NCBI RefSeq assembly: GCF_000214215.1
Contig: NC_015559.1
Coordinates: 1,718,501 to 1,782,500 of the forward strand
DNA length: 64,000 nucleotides
Reading direction: 5' to 3'
Source of the DNA: Marinomonas posidonica IVIA-Po-181
GTDB taxonomy: Bacteria > Pseudomonadota > Gammaproteobacteria > Pseudomonadales > Marinomonadaceae
Position 1 is the first letter of the stretch. Every line of letters starts with the position of its first letter. This document shows positions 19,633 through 29,098 of the stretch, one piece after another. Under the pieces are notes generated by a model. The model made no database searches. It was not told the origin of the DNA and saw nothing but the letters and a program-made list of their open reading frames with translations. Both the position numbers and the translations under genes were made by a program.

Positions 19633-19659
19633 CGACCACTCCGTGAAGTTCAAAATTTA

Positions 19660-19671
19660 TCGTTATAACGA
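19660..19671. promoter_or_regulatory. Palindrome upstream of RND operon, possible operator
   Basis: TCGTTATAACGA is a perfect 12-base palindrome 28 bases before the adaptor start. A related TCGTTATATC lies at 19723-19732. Paired sites of this form are common for TetR- or MarR-type repressors of efflux genes, but no such regulator is encoded next door, so function is inferred. Confidence 0.35.
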
Positions 19672-19902
19672 AATAATTATATTAAATAGTATAAAGAAAA
19701 GCTGTTTCAGGTATATAGAATGTCGTTATATCATCTATTTTATTTGTTCCAACTCTTGAAATCGCTTCAAACTCGCTCTTAATGTCCTTTAAAAATTCTT
19801 TAATCTTAAGTTCTTAGTGATAACGCAAGCTCTAAGCTAAACCTTCCAAAGGAAGAGTGATATGATAGCGCCACAAATTTTCCCTATTATAACTGGATAG
19901 AT

Positions 19903-21813
19903 ATGAGTCTATTGTCTTTAGAGCAGGTGAGTGTTGCATTTGGGCATAACCCGCTGTTGTCAAAAATTAGTTTTTCCGCGGAAGCGGGCGAACGTGTTGC
20001 AATCATTGGCCGCAATGGTGCTGGCAAATCAACCTTTTTAAAAGTGGTGTCTGGCGAACAAATTCCAGATGAAGGCGTGGTACGCCTTGAAGGTGGGATG
20101 CGCATCGCACAACTGCCACAAGAATTGCCAGAAGCGAATGGTAAAACAGTACGTGAAGTGGTCAGTGAAGGGGCGGGTGAAATACATCAATTGATGACGC
20201 GCTATTTTAAGCTCCTGGAAGATATGGAACAGGATCATTCTGATGAACTGGGCCACATTCAAAATGATCTTGATCGTTTACAAGGTTGGGATTTAGAGCA
20301 ACGTGTCAATCACATGATTCAGCGTTTGGCATTACCCGCGGATAAGTTGATGTCTGAATTATCCGGTGGTTGGCGTCGTCGAGTGATCTTAGCGCAAGCT
20401 TTGATTTCGGCCCCGGACGTTTTATTACTGGACGAGCCTACCAACCATTTGGACGTACCGACCATCGAATGGATGGAACAACAGCTGCTACAGTTTCGGG
20501 GCTTGATTCTTTTCATTACCCACGATAGACGTTTCCTTGAGAAGTTGGCCAATCGCATCGTTGAATTAGATCGCGGTAACTTGTTGTCTTTTACGGGCAA
20601 CATTAATGAATTTTTAGTCTTCAAAGAAAAGCTGTTGGAAGAAGAAGAGCGCGCCAATGCGTTATTTGATAAACGTCTAGCTGAAGAAGAAGTCTGGATT
20701 CGACAGGGAATCAAAGCTCGTCGAACTCGTAATGAGGGCCGAGTAAGAGCATTGAAGGCCTTGCGAGTTGAGCGTTCAGAGCGCATTGATCGTCAAGGCA
20801 ACGCCAAAATGTCGATCGAGACCAAAGATAAATCCGGTAAGTTGGTCGCAGAGTTTACGCAAGTCGGTCATGCCTTTGAAGACAAGGTGATCCTGCAACC
20901 CATGGACTTCATGGTGAATCGTGGTGATCGCATTGGTCTAATTGGTCCTAATGGTTGTGGTAAGAGTACCTTCCTAAAGATTCTGCTTGGCAATTTAGAG
21001 CCGAGCTCAGGTACCGTGCGTCAAGGTACCAAACTCAATGTTGCGTATTTTGATCAGCTACGTGAACAGCTTGACCCAGAGCAAACGGTGGCGGAAAACG
21101 TTGGCGAAGGCAAAGAGACCATTGAAATTAATGGCCAGAACAAGCACGTTATCGGTTACTTAGGGGACTTCCTATTTCCGCCAGAGCGAGCGCGTACCCC
21201 TGTTAAGGCCTTGTCCGGTGGTGAGCGAAATCGCGTCTTGCTGGCCAAGCTTTTTACCAAGCCAGCGAACCTTTTGATCATGGACGAACCGACCAATGAC
21301 CTAGACGTTGAAACGCTTGAGTTACTGGAAGAGTTATTAATGAACTACGATGGCACCTTGTTATTGGTCAGTCACGATCGTGCTTTCCTAGACAATGTGG
21401 TGACCAGTGTTATTGCCTTTGAAGGTGAAGGGCGAGTACGAGAATACGTCGGTGGTTATCAGGACTGGATTCGTCAGGGCGGTAAGTTCCCAACGGAATC
21501 AACCTCACAGACGACCGAGACCAAGCCAAAAGCCGACACGTCAACGAGTGACGTAAACAAACCCGCGCCAGCCAGCAAAGTAAAAAGCAAACTGAGCTAT
21601 AAATTACAGCGAGAGTTTGATGGTATGCCAGATGCCATTGCTAACTTAGAGGCTGAGATTGAAACCTTTCAGCAAATAACGGGCGCGGCGGATTTTTACA
21701 GCGGCGATGCGCAAAAGGTACAGGACACCTTAGCGAAGATGGCCGAAAAAGAACAAGAACTGGAGACAACAATGGAACGTTGGCTTGAGTTAGAAGAAAT
21801 GCAGAACGGATAA
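19903..21813 (+). CDS. uup: ABC-F ATPase Uup
   Basis: A soluble tandem ATP-binding-cassette protein of 636 residues with no membrane domain. ABC-F proteins act on ribosomes; Uup has also been tied to transposon precise excision and branched DNA. First cassette: Walker A GRNGAGKST at 36-44 and signature LSGGWRRRV; second cassette: GPNGCGKST near 348-356 and signature LSGGERNRV, each with a DEPTN Walker B. A charged C-terminal coiled-coil (about 570-630) is the Uup hallmark. The next gene begins three bases after the stop, so uup probably heads a four-gene operon. Confidence 0.93.
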   Translation: MSLLSLEQVSVAFGHNPLLSKISFSAEAGERVAIIGRNGAGKSTFLKVVSGEQIPDEGVVRLEGGMRIAQLPQELPEANGKTVREVVSEGAGEIHQLMTRYFKLLEDMEQDHSDELGHIQNDLDRLQGWDLEQRVNHMIQRLALPADKLMSELSGGWRRRVILAQALISAPDVLLLDEPTNHLDVPTIEWMEQQLLQFRGLILFITHDRRFLEKLANRIVELDRGNLLSFTGNINEFLVFKEKLLEEEERANALFDKRLAEEEVWIRQGIKARRTRNEGRVRALKALRVERSERIDRQGNAKMSIETKDKSGKLVAEFTQVGHAFEDKVILQPMDFMVNRGDRIGLIGPNGCGKSTFLKILLGNLEPSSGTVRQGTKLNVAYFDQLREQLDPEQTVAENVGEGKETIEINGQNKHVIGYLGDFLFPPERARTPVKALSGGERNRVLLAKLFTKPANLLIMDEPTNDLDVETLELLEELLMNYDGTLLLVSHDRAFLDNVVTSVIAFEGEGRVREYVGGYQDWIRQGGKFPTESTSQTTETKPKADTSTSDVNKPAPASKVKSKLSYKLQREFDGMPDAIANLEAEIETFQQITGAADFYSGDAQKVQDTLAKMAEKEQELETTMERWLELEEMQNG

Positions 21814-21816
21814 AAC

Positions 21817-22410
21817 ATGAGTCAAACATTAACGAAAGTGTCTTTCATTCCGCGCTTTTTTGGCGCCTTTGGTCAGTTTTTTAAATACTTGAGCAATGGT
21901 GATTACGCGGCTCGTTGTCTAGCCGTAGGCCAAGGTGAAAAGTTGGCTTTTGAAGTAGAGCCTAACGTCATCACAGAAGAAGTTGAAGTGATTCGCGAGA
22001 TTGAGGTAGCCGCGCCGGCGCTAGCGTCTGTGAATACGGATGGCGCTTTGCAATTACTGCAGCTCTTGCAGCAAGAAGCGCGTTTTATTGATTTTGTACA
22101 GGAAAGCATCGACGCCTATTCCGATGAGGAAGTGGGTGCGGCGGCGCGTCAAATTCACGCTGGTAGCAGCAAGGTTTTGGCGCAAAACTTTACCCTTGAG
22201 GTAGTGAATCCGGCGCCTGAAAATACCTCGGTGACTATCCCTGCGGATTATGATGCGCAGCAAATTAAGCTGGAAGGTCGTGTCGAAGGAACGGGTCCAT
22301 ATTCGGGGAACTTGATTCACTCAGGTTGGCAAGTGACAGACATCCGATTGCCTCAGGTTAGCCAAACCCAAAGCTTGTCTATTCTGGCACCTGCTGAAGT
22401 CGAGGTGTAA
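21817..22410 (+). CDS. DUF2760 domain protein
   Basis: A 197-residue protein of the DUF2760 family, function unknown. The N-terminal part (about 10-50) has a hydrophobic, aromatic stretch (RFFGAFGQFFKYL) that could touch a membrane or a partner. The conserved core follows: ALQLLQLLQQEARFIDFVQE near 70-90, a helical segment EVGAAARQIHAGS, then a beta-rich end with GPYSGNLIHSGWQV. No signal peptide or catalytic motif is visible. From my knowledge of the family it is usually encoded next to Hsp70-like genes, as here: it sits 3 bases after uup and 2 bases before the first Hsp70. A cofactor or client of the Hsp70 pair is the natural guess, but untested. Confidence 0.85.
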   Translation: MSQTLTKVSFIPRFFGAFGQFFKYLSNGDYAARCLAVGQGEKLAFEVEPNVITEEVEVIREIEVAAPALASVNTDGALQLLQLLQQEARFIDFVQESIDAYSDEEVGAAARQIHAGSSKVLAQNFTLEVVNPAPENTSVTIPADYDAQQIKLEGRVEGTGPYSGNLIHSGWQVTDIRLPQVSQTQSLSILAPAEVEV

Positions 22411-22412
22411 TC

Positions 22413-24170
22413 ATGAGTGACTATGTCATTGGTATCGATTTAGGTACCACGCATTCGGCTGTCTACTTTTTAGAGAAAAAGAAAGCGGATGAGCCGTCTC
22501 TTGGCTTACAGCAATTACTGATTCCTCAATTAAGTGCCGCAGGGCAGGTAGTAGAACGTCCGTTATTACCATCCTTTGTGTATTACCCTCATGCCACGGA
22601 ATTTCTTGAAAGTGACTTACAGTTACCCTGGGGGAAAACTTCGTACATTCTTGGTCAACTGGCCCGGGAGTTGGGTGCAAAGTCATCGGGGCGCATGGTG
22701 CAAAGTGCGAAAAGTTGGTTATGCCATTCGCAAGTGGGGCCTGACGAAGCGGTATTGCCAATCGATGCTTTGGAAGAAGTCGACAAGGTGTCACCCGCTC
22801 AGGTGACTGAAAGCTTGCTAGGTCATTTGGTGTCTGCTTGGAATCATGCTTTTCCAATGTCACCTATGTCACAACAAGATGTTGTGATCACGGTGCCGGC
22901 ATCATTTGATCCTGCGGCTCGAACTGTCACTGAACAAGCGGCCGAGAAAGTAGGGCTAAGGGCGCGACTCATCGAAGAGCCTTTGGCGGCATTTTACGCT
23001 TGGTTGGCGGATCAGCAGGATTGGCAAAGTGAGTTAACAGTAGACGAACAGATTCTTGTGGTTGATGTCGGTGGTGGTACAACCGACTTATCATTGATTC
23101 AAGTGACTGAAGAGTCAGGTTCGTTGGGCTTAGAGCGCATTGCCGTTGGTCGTCATATTCTACTTGGCGGCGACAATATGGACATGACCTTAACTTATCA
23201 TTTGGCCGGGCAATTAGCGCAACAAGGGACCCAGCTTGAGGCGTGGCAAATTAGCGGTTTGACTCAAGCGTGTCGGGATGCGAAAGAGCGTCTGTTAGCC
23301 AATCCAGAGTTAGCGGAAGCCTCGGTTGTGGTACCAAATCGTGGGCGTAGCATTTTCAACAAAAGCATCAAAGCCAATTTAACGCAAACTGATGTTCAGC
23401 AATTATTAATTGAGGGTTTTTTCCCTAAGGTGATGGCCGGTGAGCAAGCTCAAAAAGTAGCTCGATCTGGTATCAGTACGATCAATCTGGATTACGAAAG
23501 TGACCCAGCGATTACTCGACATATCAGTGAGTTCATAGGTCAACATCAGGCGAAGCCGACCAAAGTCTTGCTAAACGGTGGTGTGTTTAACGCTTTGCCT
23601 ATGGTGACAAGCTTGTCTTGTCGACTGAGTGAGCTGCTTGAAGGGGCTCAATTTACTATGTTGACGCCAGCTCACCTAGATCATGCGGTGGCGAAGGGCG
23701 CGACTTATTATGCTCAGGTTCAAGCCAATGGCGGTGTCAAAGTAAAAAGCGGCTTAGCAGCGAACTATTACATAGGGGTTGCCAGTCCCATGCCGGCGAT
23801 TCCGGGTATGCCGCCGCCAGTCGATGCTATCTGCGTGGCGCCGTTTGGGTTGGAAGAAGGCAGCGCAGAACAGATGCTACCAAATGAGTTTTCATTGGTT
23901 GTTGGTGAGCCCGTTCACTTTCGTTTCTTTCAATCGCAAATAAGTGAAGCCGAGCCGTTGGGCAAGGTCGTTTCTTCTTTTGCCTTGGCGCAGCTGAGCG
24001 AATTGAGCCCATTAAGCATTCAACTTGATGAAGGGCATTATGCCAAAGGCGAGATGGTGCGTGTTTACGTTACTGCACAAGTGACGGATTTAGGTTTATT
24101 GCTGTTACAAGCTCACGATACTCGTTCGGATTTACAGTGGAAAATTGAGTTTCAGGTGAGGGAAGGTTAA
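22413..24170 (+). CDS. Divergent Hsp70 family protein (short)
   Basis: A 585-residue Hsp70-like ATPase. The nucleotide-binding domain has the phosphate-1 loop GIDLGTTHS near 7-15, phosphate-2 loop VVDVGGGTTDLS near 215-226 and an adenosine-type motif LLNGGVFNA near 386. The rest (about 430-585) is a short beta-rich segment without the helical lid of DnaK and without an EEVD-like tail. It is clearly not the housekeeping DnaK, and no dnaJ or grpE is nearby. Its TAA overlaps the ATG of the next gene (TAATG), so the two Hsp70 paralogues are translationally coupled. Clients unknown. Confidence 0.9.
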   Translation: MSDYVIGIDLGTTHSAVYFLEKKKADEPSLGLQQLLIPQLSAAGQVVERPLLPSFVYYPHATEFLESDLQLPWGKTSYILGQLARELGAKSSGRMVQSAKSWLCHSQVGPDEAVLPIDALEEVDKVSPAQVTESLLGHLVSAWNHAFPMSPMSQQDVVITVPASFDPAARTVTEQAAEKVGLRARLIEEPLAAFYAWLADQQDWQSELTVDEQILVVDVGGGTTDLSLIQVTEESGSLGLERIAVGRHILLGGDNMDMTLTYHLAGQLAQQGTQLEAWQISGLTQACRDAKERLLANPELAEASVVVPNRGRSIFNKSIKANLTQTDVQQLLIEGFFPKVMAGEQAQKVARSGISTINLDYESDPAITRHISEFIGQHQAKPTKVLLNGGVFNALPMVTSLSCRLSELLEGAQFTMLTPAHLDHAVAKGATYYAQVQANGGVKVKSGLAANYYIGVASPMPAIPGMPPPVDAICVAPFGLEEGSAEQMLPNEFSLVVGEPVHFRFFQSQISEAEPLGKVVSSFALAQLSELSPLSIQLDEGHYAKGEMVRVYVTAQVTDLGLLLLQAHDTRSDLQWKIEFQVREG

Positions 24171-26869
24171 TGACAAAAGGCGCTTATCGAGTTGGTATTG
24201 ATCTAGGGACAACAAACTGTGTGGTGTCTTATTTAGCCCCAGATGCGTCCGAGCCCTTGTTATTATCCATGCCGCAGTTCATGGCGGATGCCTCGGTACA
24301 AGCGTTCGACTATCTACCCAGTGCCATTTACCTTTTAGCCGACGACGAACAGGGTAAGATTGACCCCGTTTTACCTTGGCATAATAGCCAAGATAAAGAC
24401 TACATTGTTGGTGTGGGGGCCTTGGCATTAGGTCAACGTCGCGCGGGTCAATTGGTACAAAGTGCCAAAAGCTGGCTTAGTCATCGTCAAGTGGATCGCC
24501 GTGCGGGTATTTTGCCGTGGGGAAGTGAGCTGAAAAATAAAATCAGTCCACTCAAAGCCAGTGAACTCTTGTTGCAGCACATTCGTCGAAGTTGGAATCA
24601 GCAATTTGCCGATGCGCCTTTGGAACAGCAACAAGTGGCGTTAACCTTACCGGCTTCGTTCGATGAAGAAGCGCGAGCATTAACGCTAGAAGCGGCGAAG
24701 AATGCAGGTTTGAATGAACTGTATTTATTAGAGGAACCGCAAGCGGCTTGTTATCACTATATCAGCGATGATCAAAAACGTGCTGATCTTGCGGATAAAA
24801 AAATGCTGCTGGTGGTGGATATTGGTGGTGGCACCAGTGACTTCAGTTTGGTATCGATTTTACCCAGTACGAAGAAGAACCACATTGCCTTGAAGCGAAT
24901 CGCCGTTGGTGAACACCTGTTATTGGGCGGCGATAATCTTGATCAAGCCTTGGCGTTTCAGCTGGACCCCAAGCAAATCTCTGCTTTATCGGCCTCCCGA
25001 TTAGCGACTTTGGTGCAGCAAACCCGTCGAGCAAAAGAAACCTTGCTCAGTGATAACGCACCTGAATCCTTGAGTATTACGGTATTAGGCGGTGGCAGTC
25101 GATTGATTGGTGGCGCACAAAAGTTTGATGTCTCCCGTGAGGCATTATTAGAGCAGGTCAGTTCTGGCTTTTTCCCAATTGTGGCATTGGACGATGCCGT
25201 GCATAAAAGCTCATATGCTATGCATACTCTAGGTTTAGCCTATGAATCTGATCCGGCTTTCACACGTCATCTTGCGGATTTTATTTGTCAACACCAAGCC
25301 GATATTCAGCAAGCGACCCATTCGTCTATGCCTGATGCGGTGCTATTTAATGGTGGCTTATTTAACAGTGCGCTTTTAAAAAGTCAGTTGCGCAAGCAGT
25401 TAAATACTTGGACTGATCAGCCTATTTTAGAATGCCTTGCGGAAGCCCCGAACGAAGCGGTTGCTAAAGGGGCGGCTTGGTATCTGAAAGCCTTGGCTGG
25501 GGAAGGGCATCGAATTGAGAGTGGTGTGCCACATAGCTTGTATTTAAAACTGACGGAACAGCAGTTTGTTTGTATCTTGCCTAAAGGCACATTGACGGCT
25601 GAAACCCTGTCTCTGTCACGGGATTTTATGGTGACTTTGGGAGAGGAAGTGCAATTCCCTCTTTTTCGTGCAGACGACCATATCATTAGCAAGCTTGGTG
25701 AAGTGCGTGACGAGTCAGGTCTACATTATATTTCTACTTTAGCCACTGAGTTAGATGCGCAGCAAGACAGCGCAGAAGTGCTGGTCAATGTTGCAGCGCA
25801 AATGACAGACGTTGGTGTTCTGCAGCTGGAGCTGTTAAGTGCGGGTTCATCTGACAAATGGCGCTTGGACTTTTCCACGCAAGCGTCGGAAGAGAGTGTT
25901 AACCGCCAAAATGAAGGTTTGCTCGCCGCCAAAATGGGTGAAGCAGAAGAGCATTTGGCGCGATGCTATTCCAGTGCAGGTCAAAAGCAATCGCCAGATT
26001 TGGTGAAATCGTTAAAACAAGATCTGGATCAACTGCTCGGTGCTCGTGATGATTGGAGTTTGGCGACTTCCCGCAGAGTGGTGGATAAATTGCTGGTATT
26101 GAAATCAGGTCGACTGAAAAGTGCCCAGCATGAACGACAGTGGCTTCAGTTATTAGGCTACTGTTTACGTCCAGGTTATGGTGCTGAGGGCGATGAAGAC
26201 AGAGTTCAGCAAGTCATCAACTTAACCAAAGCGGGCACTCAGTTCGATAGTTCTGCGGTTTGGGGGCAATATTGGACCTTATATCGACGGGTTGCGGGTG
26301 GTTTGTCTTTAGATCAACAAAGGACACTGTTTAAGCAATTTAGTCAGTTTTATTCGCCTTCAGGGCAGCGTTCGAGAGAGAAAATGAAGGCGCTAGCAAG
26401 CCGCTCTAGCGATGATCTAATCCGCTTAGTGGGCGCGTTGGAAGCCTTGCCTCTGTCAGAAAAACAAACCTTGGTAGAATGGTTGTTGAAGCGTTTGACG
26501 AAATCGTCTGAGCCGGACACGGCTTGGTGGACGCTGGGGCGAATTGCTTCTCGTCGTCTCTTATCTGGTGAAGCGTCCGATAGGTTGCCTGAGTCGGATT
26601 TGCCGGTCATTTTGGATCGAGCATTGAAAGAAGATTGGAAAAAACGTAAGCAGGCGGGTTTGGCGGCGGTACTAATGTGCCAGATATCGGTAATGGAAAC
26701 GGATTTGCTGTCTGACTACCGCAAGAAAGTGTCTAAAAAGTTAATCAAAGACAAATGCCCATCACAATGGGCAAGTCGTCTTGATAGTCAGGTGGAAATC
26801 AGTTCAGAAGAGTTAAATTCGTTAGTGGGCGAGAGTTTGCCCATTGGCTTGCGTTTATCCTCTGACTAG
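24170..26869 (+). CDS. Hsp70 family protein with DUF3731-type tail
   Basis: An 899-residue Hsp70-like protein. Phosphate-1 motif GIDLGTTNC at 9-17, phosphate-2 VVDIGGGTSDFS near 215-226, adenosine-type motif LFNGGLFNS near 392. It is paralogous to the gene before it, sharing AVGEHLLLGGDNLD and the LAYESDPAFTRHLADFI stretch. A helical C-terminal region of about 300 residues (about 590-890; LLGYCLRPGYGAEGDEDRV, WWTLGRIASRRLLSG) matches what I know as DUF3731, found only on such Hsp70s. No DnaK lid is evident. Its stop codon and that of the convergent lipase share the bases CTAG. Confidence 0.9.
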   Translation: MTKGAYRVGIDLGTTNCVVSYLAPDASEPLLLSMPQFMADASVQAFDYLPSAIYLLADDEQGKIDPVLPWHNSQDKDYIVGVGALALGQRRAGQLVQSAKSWLSHRQVDRRAGILPWGSELKNKISPLKASELLLQHIRRSWNQQFADAPLEQQQVALTLPASFDEEARALTLEAAKNAGLNELYLLEEPQAACYHYISDDQKRADLADKKMLLVVDIGGGTSDFSLVSILPSTKKNHIALKRIAVGEHLLLGGDNLDQALAFQLDPKQISALSASRLATLVQQTRRAKETLLSDNAPESLSITVLGGGSRLIGGAQKFDVSREALLEQVSSGFFPIVALDDAVHKSSYAMHTLGLAYESDPAFTRHLADFICQHQADIQQATHSSMPDAVLFNGGLFNSALLKSQLRKQLNTWTDQPILECLAEAPNEAVAKGAAWYLKALAGEGHRIESGVPHSLYLKLTEQQFVCILPKGTLTAETLSLSRDFMVTLGEEVQFPLFRADDHIISKLGEVRDESGLHYISTLATELDAQQDSAEVLVNVAAQMTDVGVLQLELLSAGSSDKWRLDFSTQASEESVNRQNEGLLAAKMGEAEEHLARCYSSAGQKQSPDLVKSLKQDLDQLLGARDDWSLATSRRVVDKLLVLKSGRLKSAQHERQWLQLLGYCLRPGYGAEGDEDRVQQVINLTKAGTQFDSSAVWGQYWTLYRRVAGGLSLDQQRTLFKQFSQFYSPSGQRSREKMKALASRSSDDLIRLVGALEALPLSEKQTLVEWLLKRLTKSSEPDTAWWTLGRIASRRLLSGEASDRLPESDLPVILDRALKEDWKKRKQAGLAAVLMCQISVMETDLLSDYRKKVSKKLIKDKCPSQWASRLDSQVEISSEELNSLVGESLPIGLRLSSD

Positions 26870-27750
26870 TCAATGGAAATCCCAAACAGGTTAATGTCCA
26901 TGCGATAGGGGACGGCTTGTCTGTTCTGCTGCAATTGCTCCAATAGGCTCAAATATTGCGCTATGGTATGGGCAAGCAAGTTATCTTCACTTGGTAATTT
27001 ATTGGTGAATTTGGTTGCTCTCATGGCGCTTTTTAGACCACTGGTGATGGAATACTGGTGAGGCGCTAAAAGAATGATTTCTTCTCCAATGTGCCAAAAA
27101 ATGTCTAAATTCCGAATTTGCAATGGGCTGATGGGTGGCACTAAGGGGACAATGTCGTCTTGTGTTACGACACGGATCAGAGGCAAGTCTGCAAACCTTT
27201 TTGCACCGCTGACATTGGTCACCTTGGGTTGTCCAAACGTCGTAATTTTCTCAAGTGGCAAGGTTTCTTGTTGGATCAACATCCCCAATACCACCGCAAT
27301 GGCGCCACCTAAACTGTGACCTGTAATTTGGATCGGCTTGTTGTCTTTGAGGTGAGGTCTAACGTCTTCTAATACCTGTTTAGCGGCTTCGGCAAAACCT
27401 TGATGTAGAAGGATGCCCAGCGCTTTATTGGGTTGAAGTGACACGGTTAAATCCACTATGACATTGTTTAGGTTTGCGGTACCGCGAATCGCGATGGTTT
27501 GGTAGTGGTCATTTTCTGATAAAAAATACAACACATCTGAATTGGGTATGACAGCATCATGTAATAGGACTTCGTCTTGTAGCGCTAGCTTATTGGCTAA
27601 CGTGGTTGTGTTGAGCTCTTCTTGCTGGACGGCTTCATAGGTATCCGAGGAAAGTTGTGCCATGTGTTTTATGTGAGCAAAATCAGGTTCGGCGAGTGCT
27701 GAATTAGAGGCACTGATGATCAAAAGGGAAAGCAGTATGATGGCACGCAT
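26866..27750 (-). CDS. Secreted class 3 lipase family protein
   Basis: A 294-residue alpha/beta hydrolase with a signal peptide (MRAIILLSLLIISASNSALA, cleavage after residue 20). The nucleophile elbow GHSLGGA places the serine at about 146, and FGQPKVTN plus the aspartate-bearing VTQDDIVPLVPP follow in the order expected of class 3 (fungal-type) lipases. A histidine is available in DIFWHIGEE. Likely acts in the periplasm or outside on glycerides or other esters. It stands alone and ends tail to tail with the Hsp70 operon, with the two stop codons overlapping in CTAG. Confidence 0.88.
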   Translation of the reverse strand: MRAIILLSLLIISASNSALAEPDFAHIKHMAQLSSDTYEAVQQEELNTTTLANKLALQDEVLLHDAVIPNSDVLYFLSENDHYQTIAIRGTANLNNVIVDLTVSLQPNKALGILLHQGFAEAAKQVLEDVRPHLKDNKPIQITGHSLGGAIAVVLGMLIQQETLPLEKITTFGQPKVTNVSGAKRFADLPLIRVVTQDDIVPLVPPISPLQIRNLDIFWHIGEEIILLAPHQYSITSGLKSAMRATKFTNKLPSEDNLLAHTIAQYLSLLEQLQQNRQAVPYRMDINLFGISID

Positions 27751-28240
27751 TGGCTTGTTTCATTCTCAATAAGTAAACCTCAAGCTTACGTGAAAATGGC
27801 TTAGTCGAACAGGCTTAGGAAAGGCAAGAATAACACCTCTGAGCTTCTGCCTTATCATAGAAAGGGTTTGTTAATGTGGTCATTTACAGCCAAATTGGCT
27901 GACGCATTCAATGAATGAGATCGATAGATCACTGGCTTGTATGAAAGAGGCGAGTTAAGGAAGATAAAGTATGAAAATAATGGCGGTTTAAAGGGGAAAA
28001 GACTGGACATGACGTTGTTTAGAAATTAATCTGTGCACGATTTGACCAAGTGGTTATTTTTTACTTCTTCTTGGCAACCTAAAACGAACCTTGTCATAAC
28101 CCTAAGATATTGTTTGGCTTTTTATATCATGTGTTATGAGACGTTAAGTGGCCTTTTCTCAGAAATTGCCAATGATGGTTAAATGCTTTAGTTTTATACG
28201 CAGGAATTGACACAATAAAAATCATCTCAAGGAGTGAGAT
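27751..28240. other. 490-base non-coding gap
   Basis: Lies between the divergent lipase and DNA ligase genes and so must hold both promoters. A TTGACA at 28207-28212 is too close to the ligase ATG to have a usable -10 before it. AAGGAG at 28229-28234 is the ligase ribosome site. I see no gene, strong hairpin or repeat. Confidence 0.5.
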
Positions 28241-29080
28241 ATGTGGATTAAATGTTGTTTGATTGGGCTCGTGTTGAGCCTTCCCGCCTTAGGTGTTGCG
28301 CAAACAGAGGTGCAATTAGCCACTCAATTTAGTGATGACATTCACGTTCAAGACTACTTTGTCAGTGAGAAATATGATGGCATTCGAGCCATCTGGACAG
28401 GGTCAAAACTGATTACCCGCAAAGGCAATAACATTCATGCGCCTAAGTGGTTCACTGAAAAGCTGCCTAATATTTGGTTGGATGGTGAGCTTTGGACTCA
28501 GCATAATGACTTTGCCAATATTCTGTCTATTGTGCGAAAAAAGCAGCCAATTGATCAAGAGTGGCGGCAGATCAAATACATGATTTTTGATGCACCGGAT
28601 CAAGAGCGGAGTATGACTTTTGAACAGAGATACGCTCGCTATAAGCGTATTTTGGAACATCTTGAGTTACCTCACGTGTTACCTGTGCAACAATTTACCG
28701 TAGTGGATTTGCCCGAGTTGTATGATCAGCTTAATGAGTATGTTGCATCGGGCGCGGAAGGCTTGATGTTGCATCGTAAATTGGCGGTGTTTGAAAGTGG
28801 TCGAACCGACAATCTGTTAAAGTTAAAACCCTATGTTGAAAAAGAAGCTAAGGTCGTGGCCGTGTTGGCTGGCCAAGGCAAATATGAGCACAAAATGGGC
28901 TCTGTTTTGGTGGAAATGCCGTCAGGTGTGCGTTTCAAAATTGGTAGTGGTTTTAGCGATCAAGAAAGAGAAAATCCGCCAGCAGTGGGCTCAACCATCA
29001 TTTTTAAGCACAGTGGTTTCACTCAGCGAGGCATTCCTCGTTTTGCGGTCTTTCAAAGGTTAAGATATGCCACTTATTAA
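28241..29080 (+). CDS. Periplasmic ATP-dependent DNA ligase (LigE type)
   Basis: A minimal ATP-dependent DNA ligase of 279 residues. The N-terminus is a signal peptide (MWIKCCLIGLVLSLPALGVA, cleavage near 20), so the enzyme is predicted in the periplasm. Motif I SEKYDGIRA puts the adenylated lysine at 44; LDGELW is motif III-like, EGLMLH motif IV and LLKLKPY motif V, followed by an OB-fold end. LigE-type ligases occur in naturally competent gammaproteobacteria and Neisseria, where a role on incoming or extracellular DNA has been proposed. AAGGAG sits well placed before the ATG. The next gene follows after 18 bases. Confidence 0.92.
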   Translation: MWIKCCLIGLVLSLPALGVAQTEVQLATQFSDDIHVQDYFVSEKYDGIRAIWTGSKLITRKGNNIHAPKWFTEKLPNIWLDGELWTQHNDFANILSIVRKKQPIDQEWRQIKYMIFDAPDQERSMTFEQRYARYKRILEHLELPHVLPVQQFTVVDLPELYDQLNEYVASGAEGLMLHRKLAVFESGRTDNLLKLKPYVEKEAKVVAVLAGQGKYEHKMGSVLVEMPSGVRFKIGSGFSDQERENPPAVGSTIIFKHSGFTQRGIPRFAVFQRLRYATY

Positions 29081-29098
29081 CTGCATAAAGAGTGGATT

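Noticed and set aside
28207..28212. TTGACA as a -35 box for the DNA ligase gene
   Set aside because: Correct spacing would put the -10 box on the ribosome site, so it cannot be the promoter.
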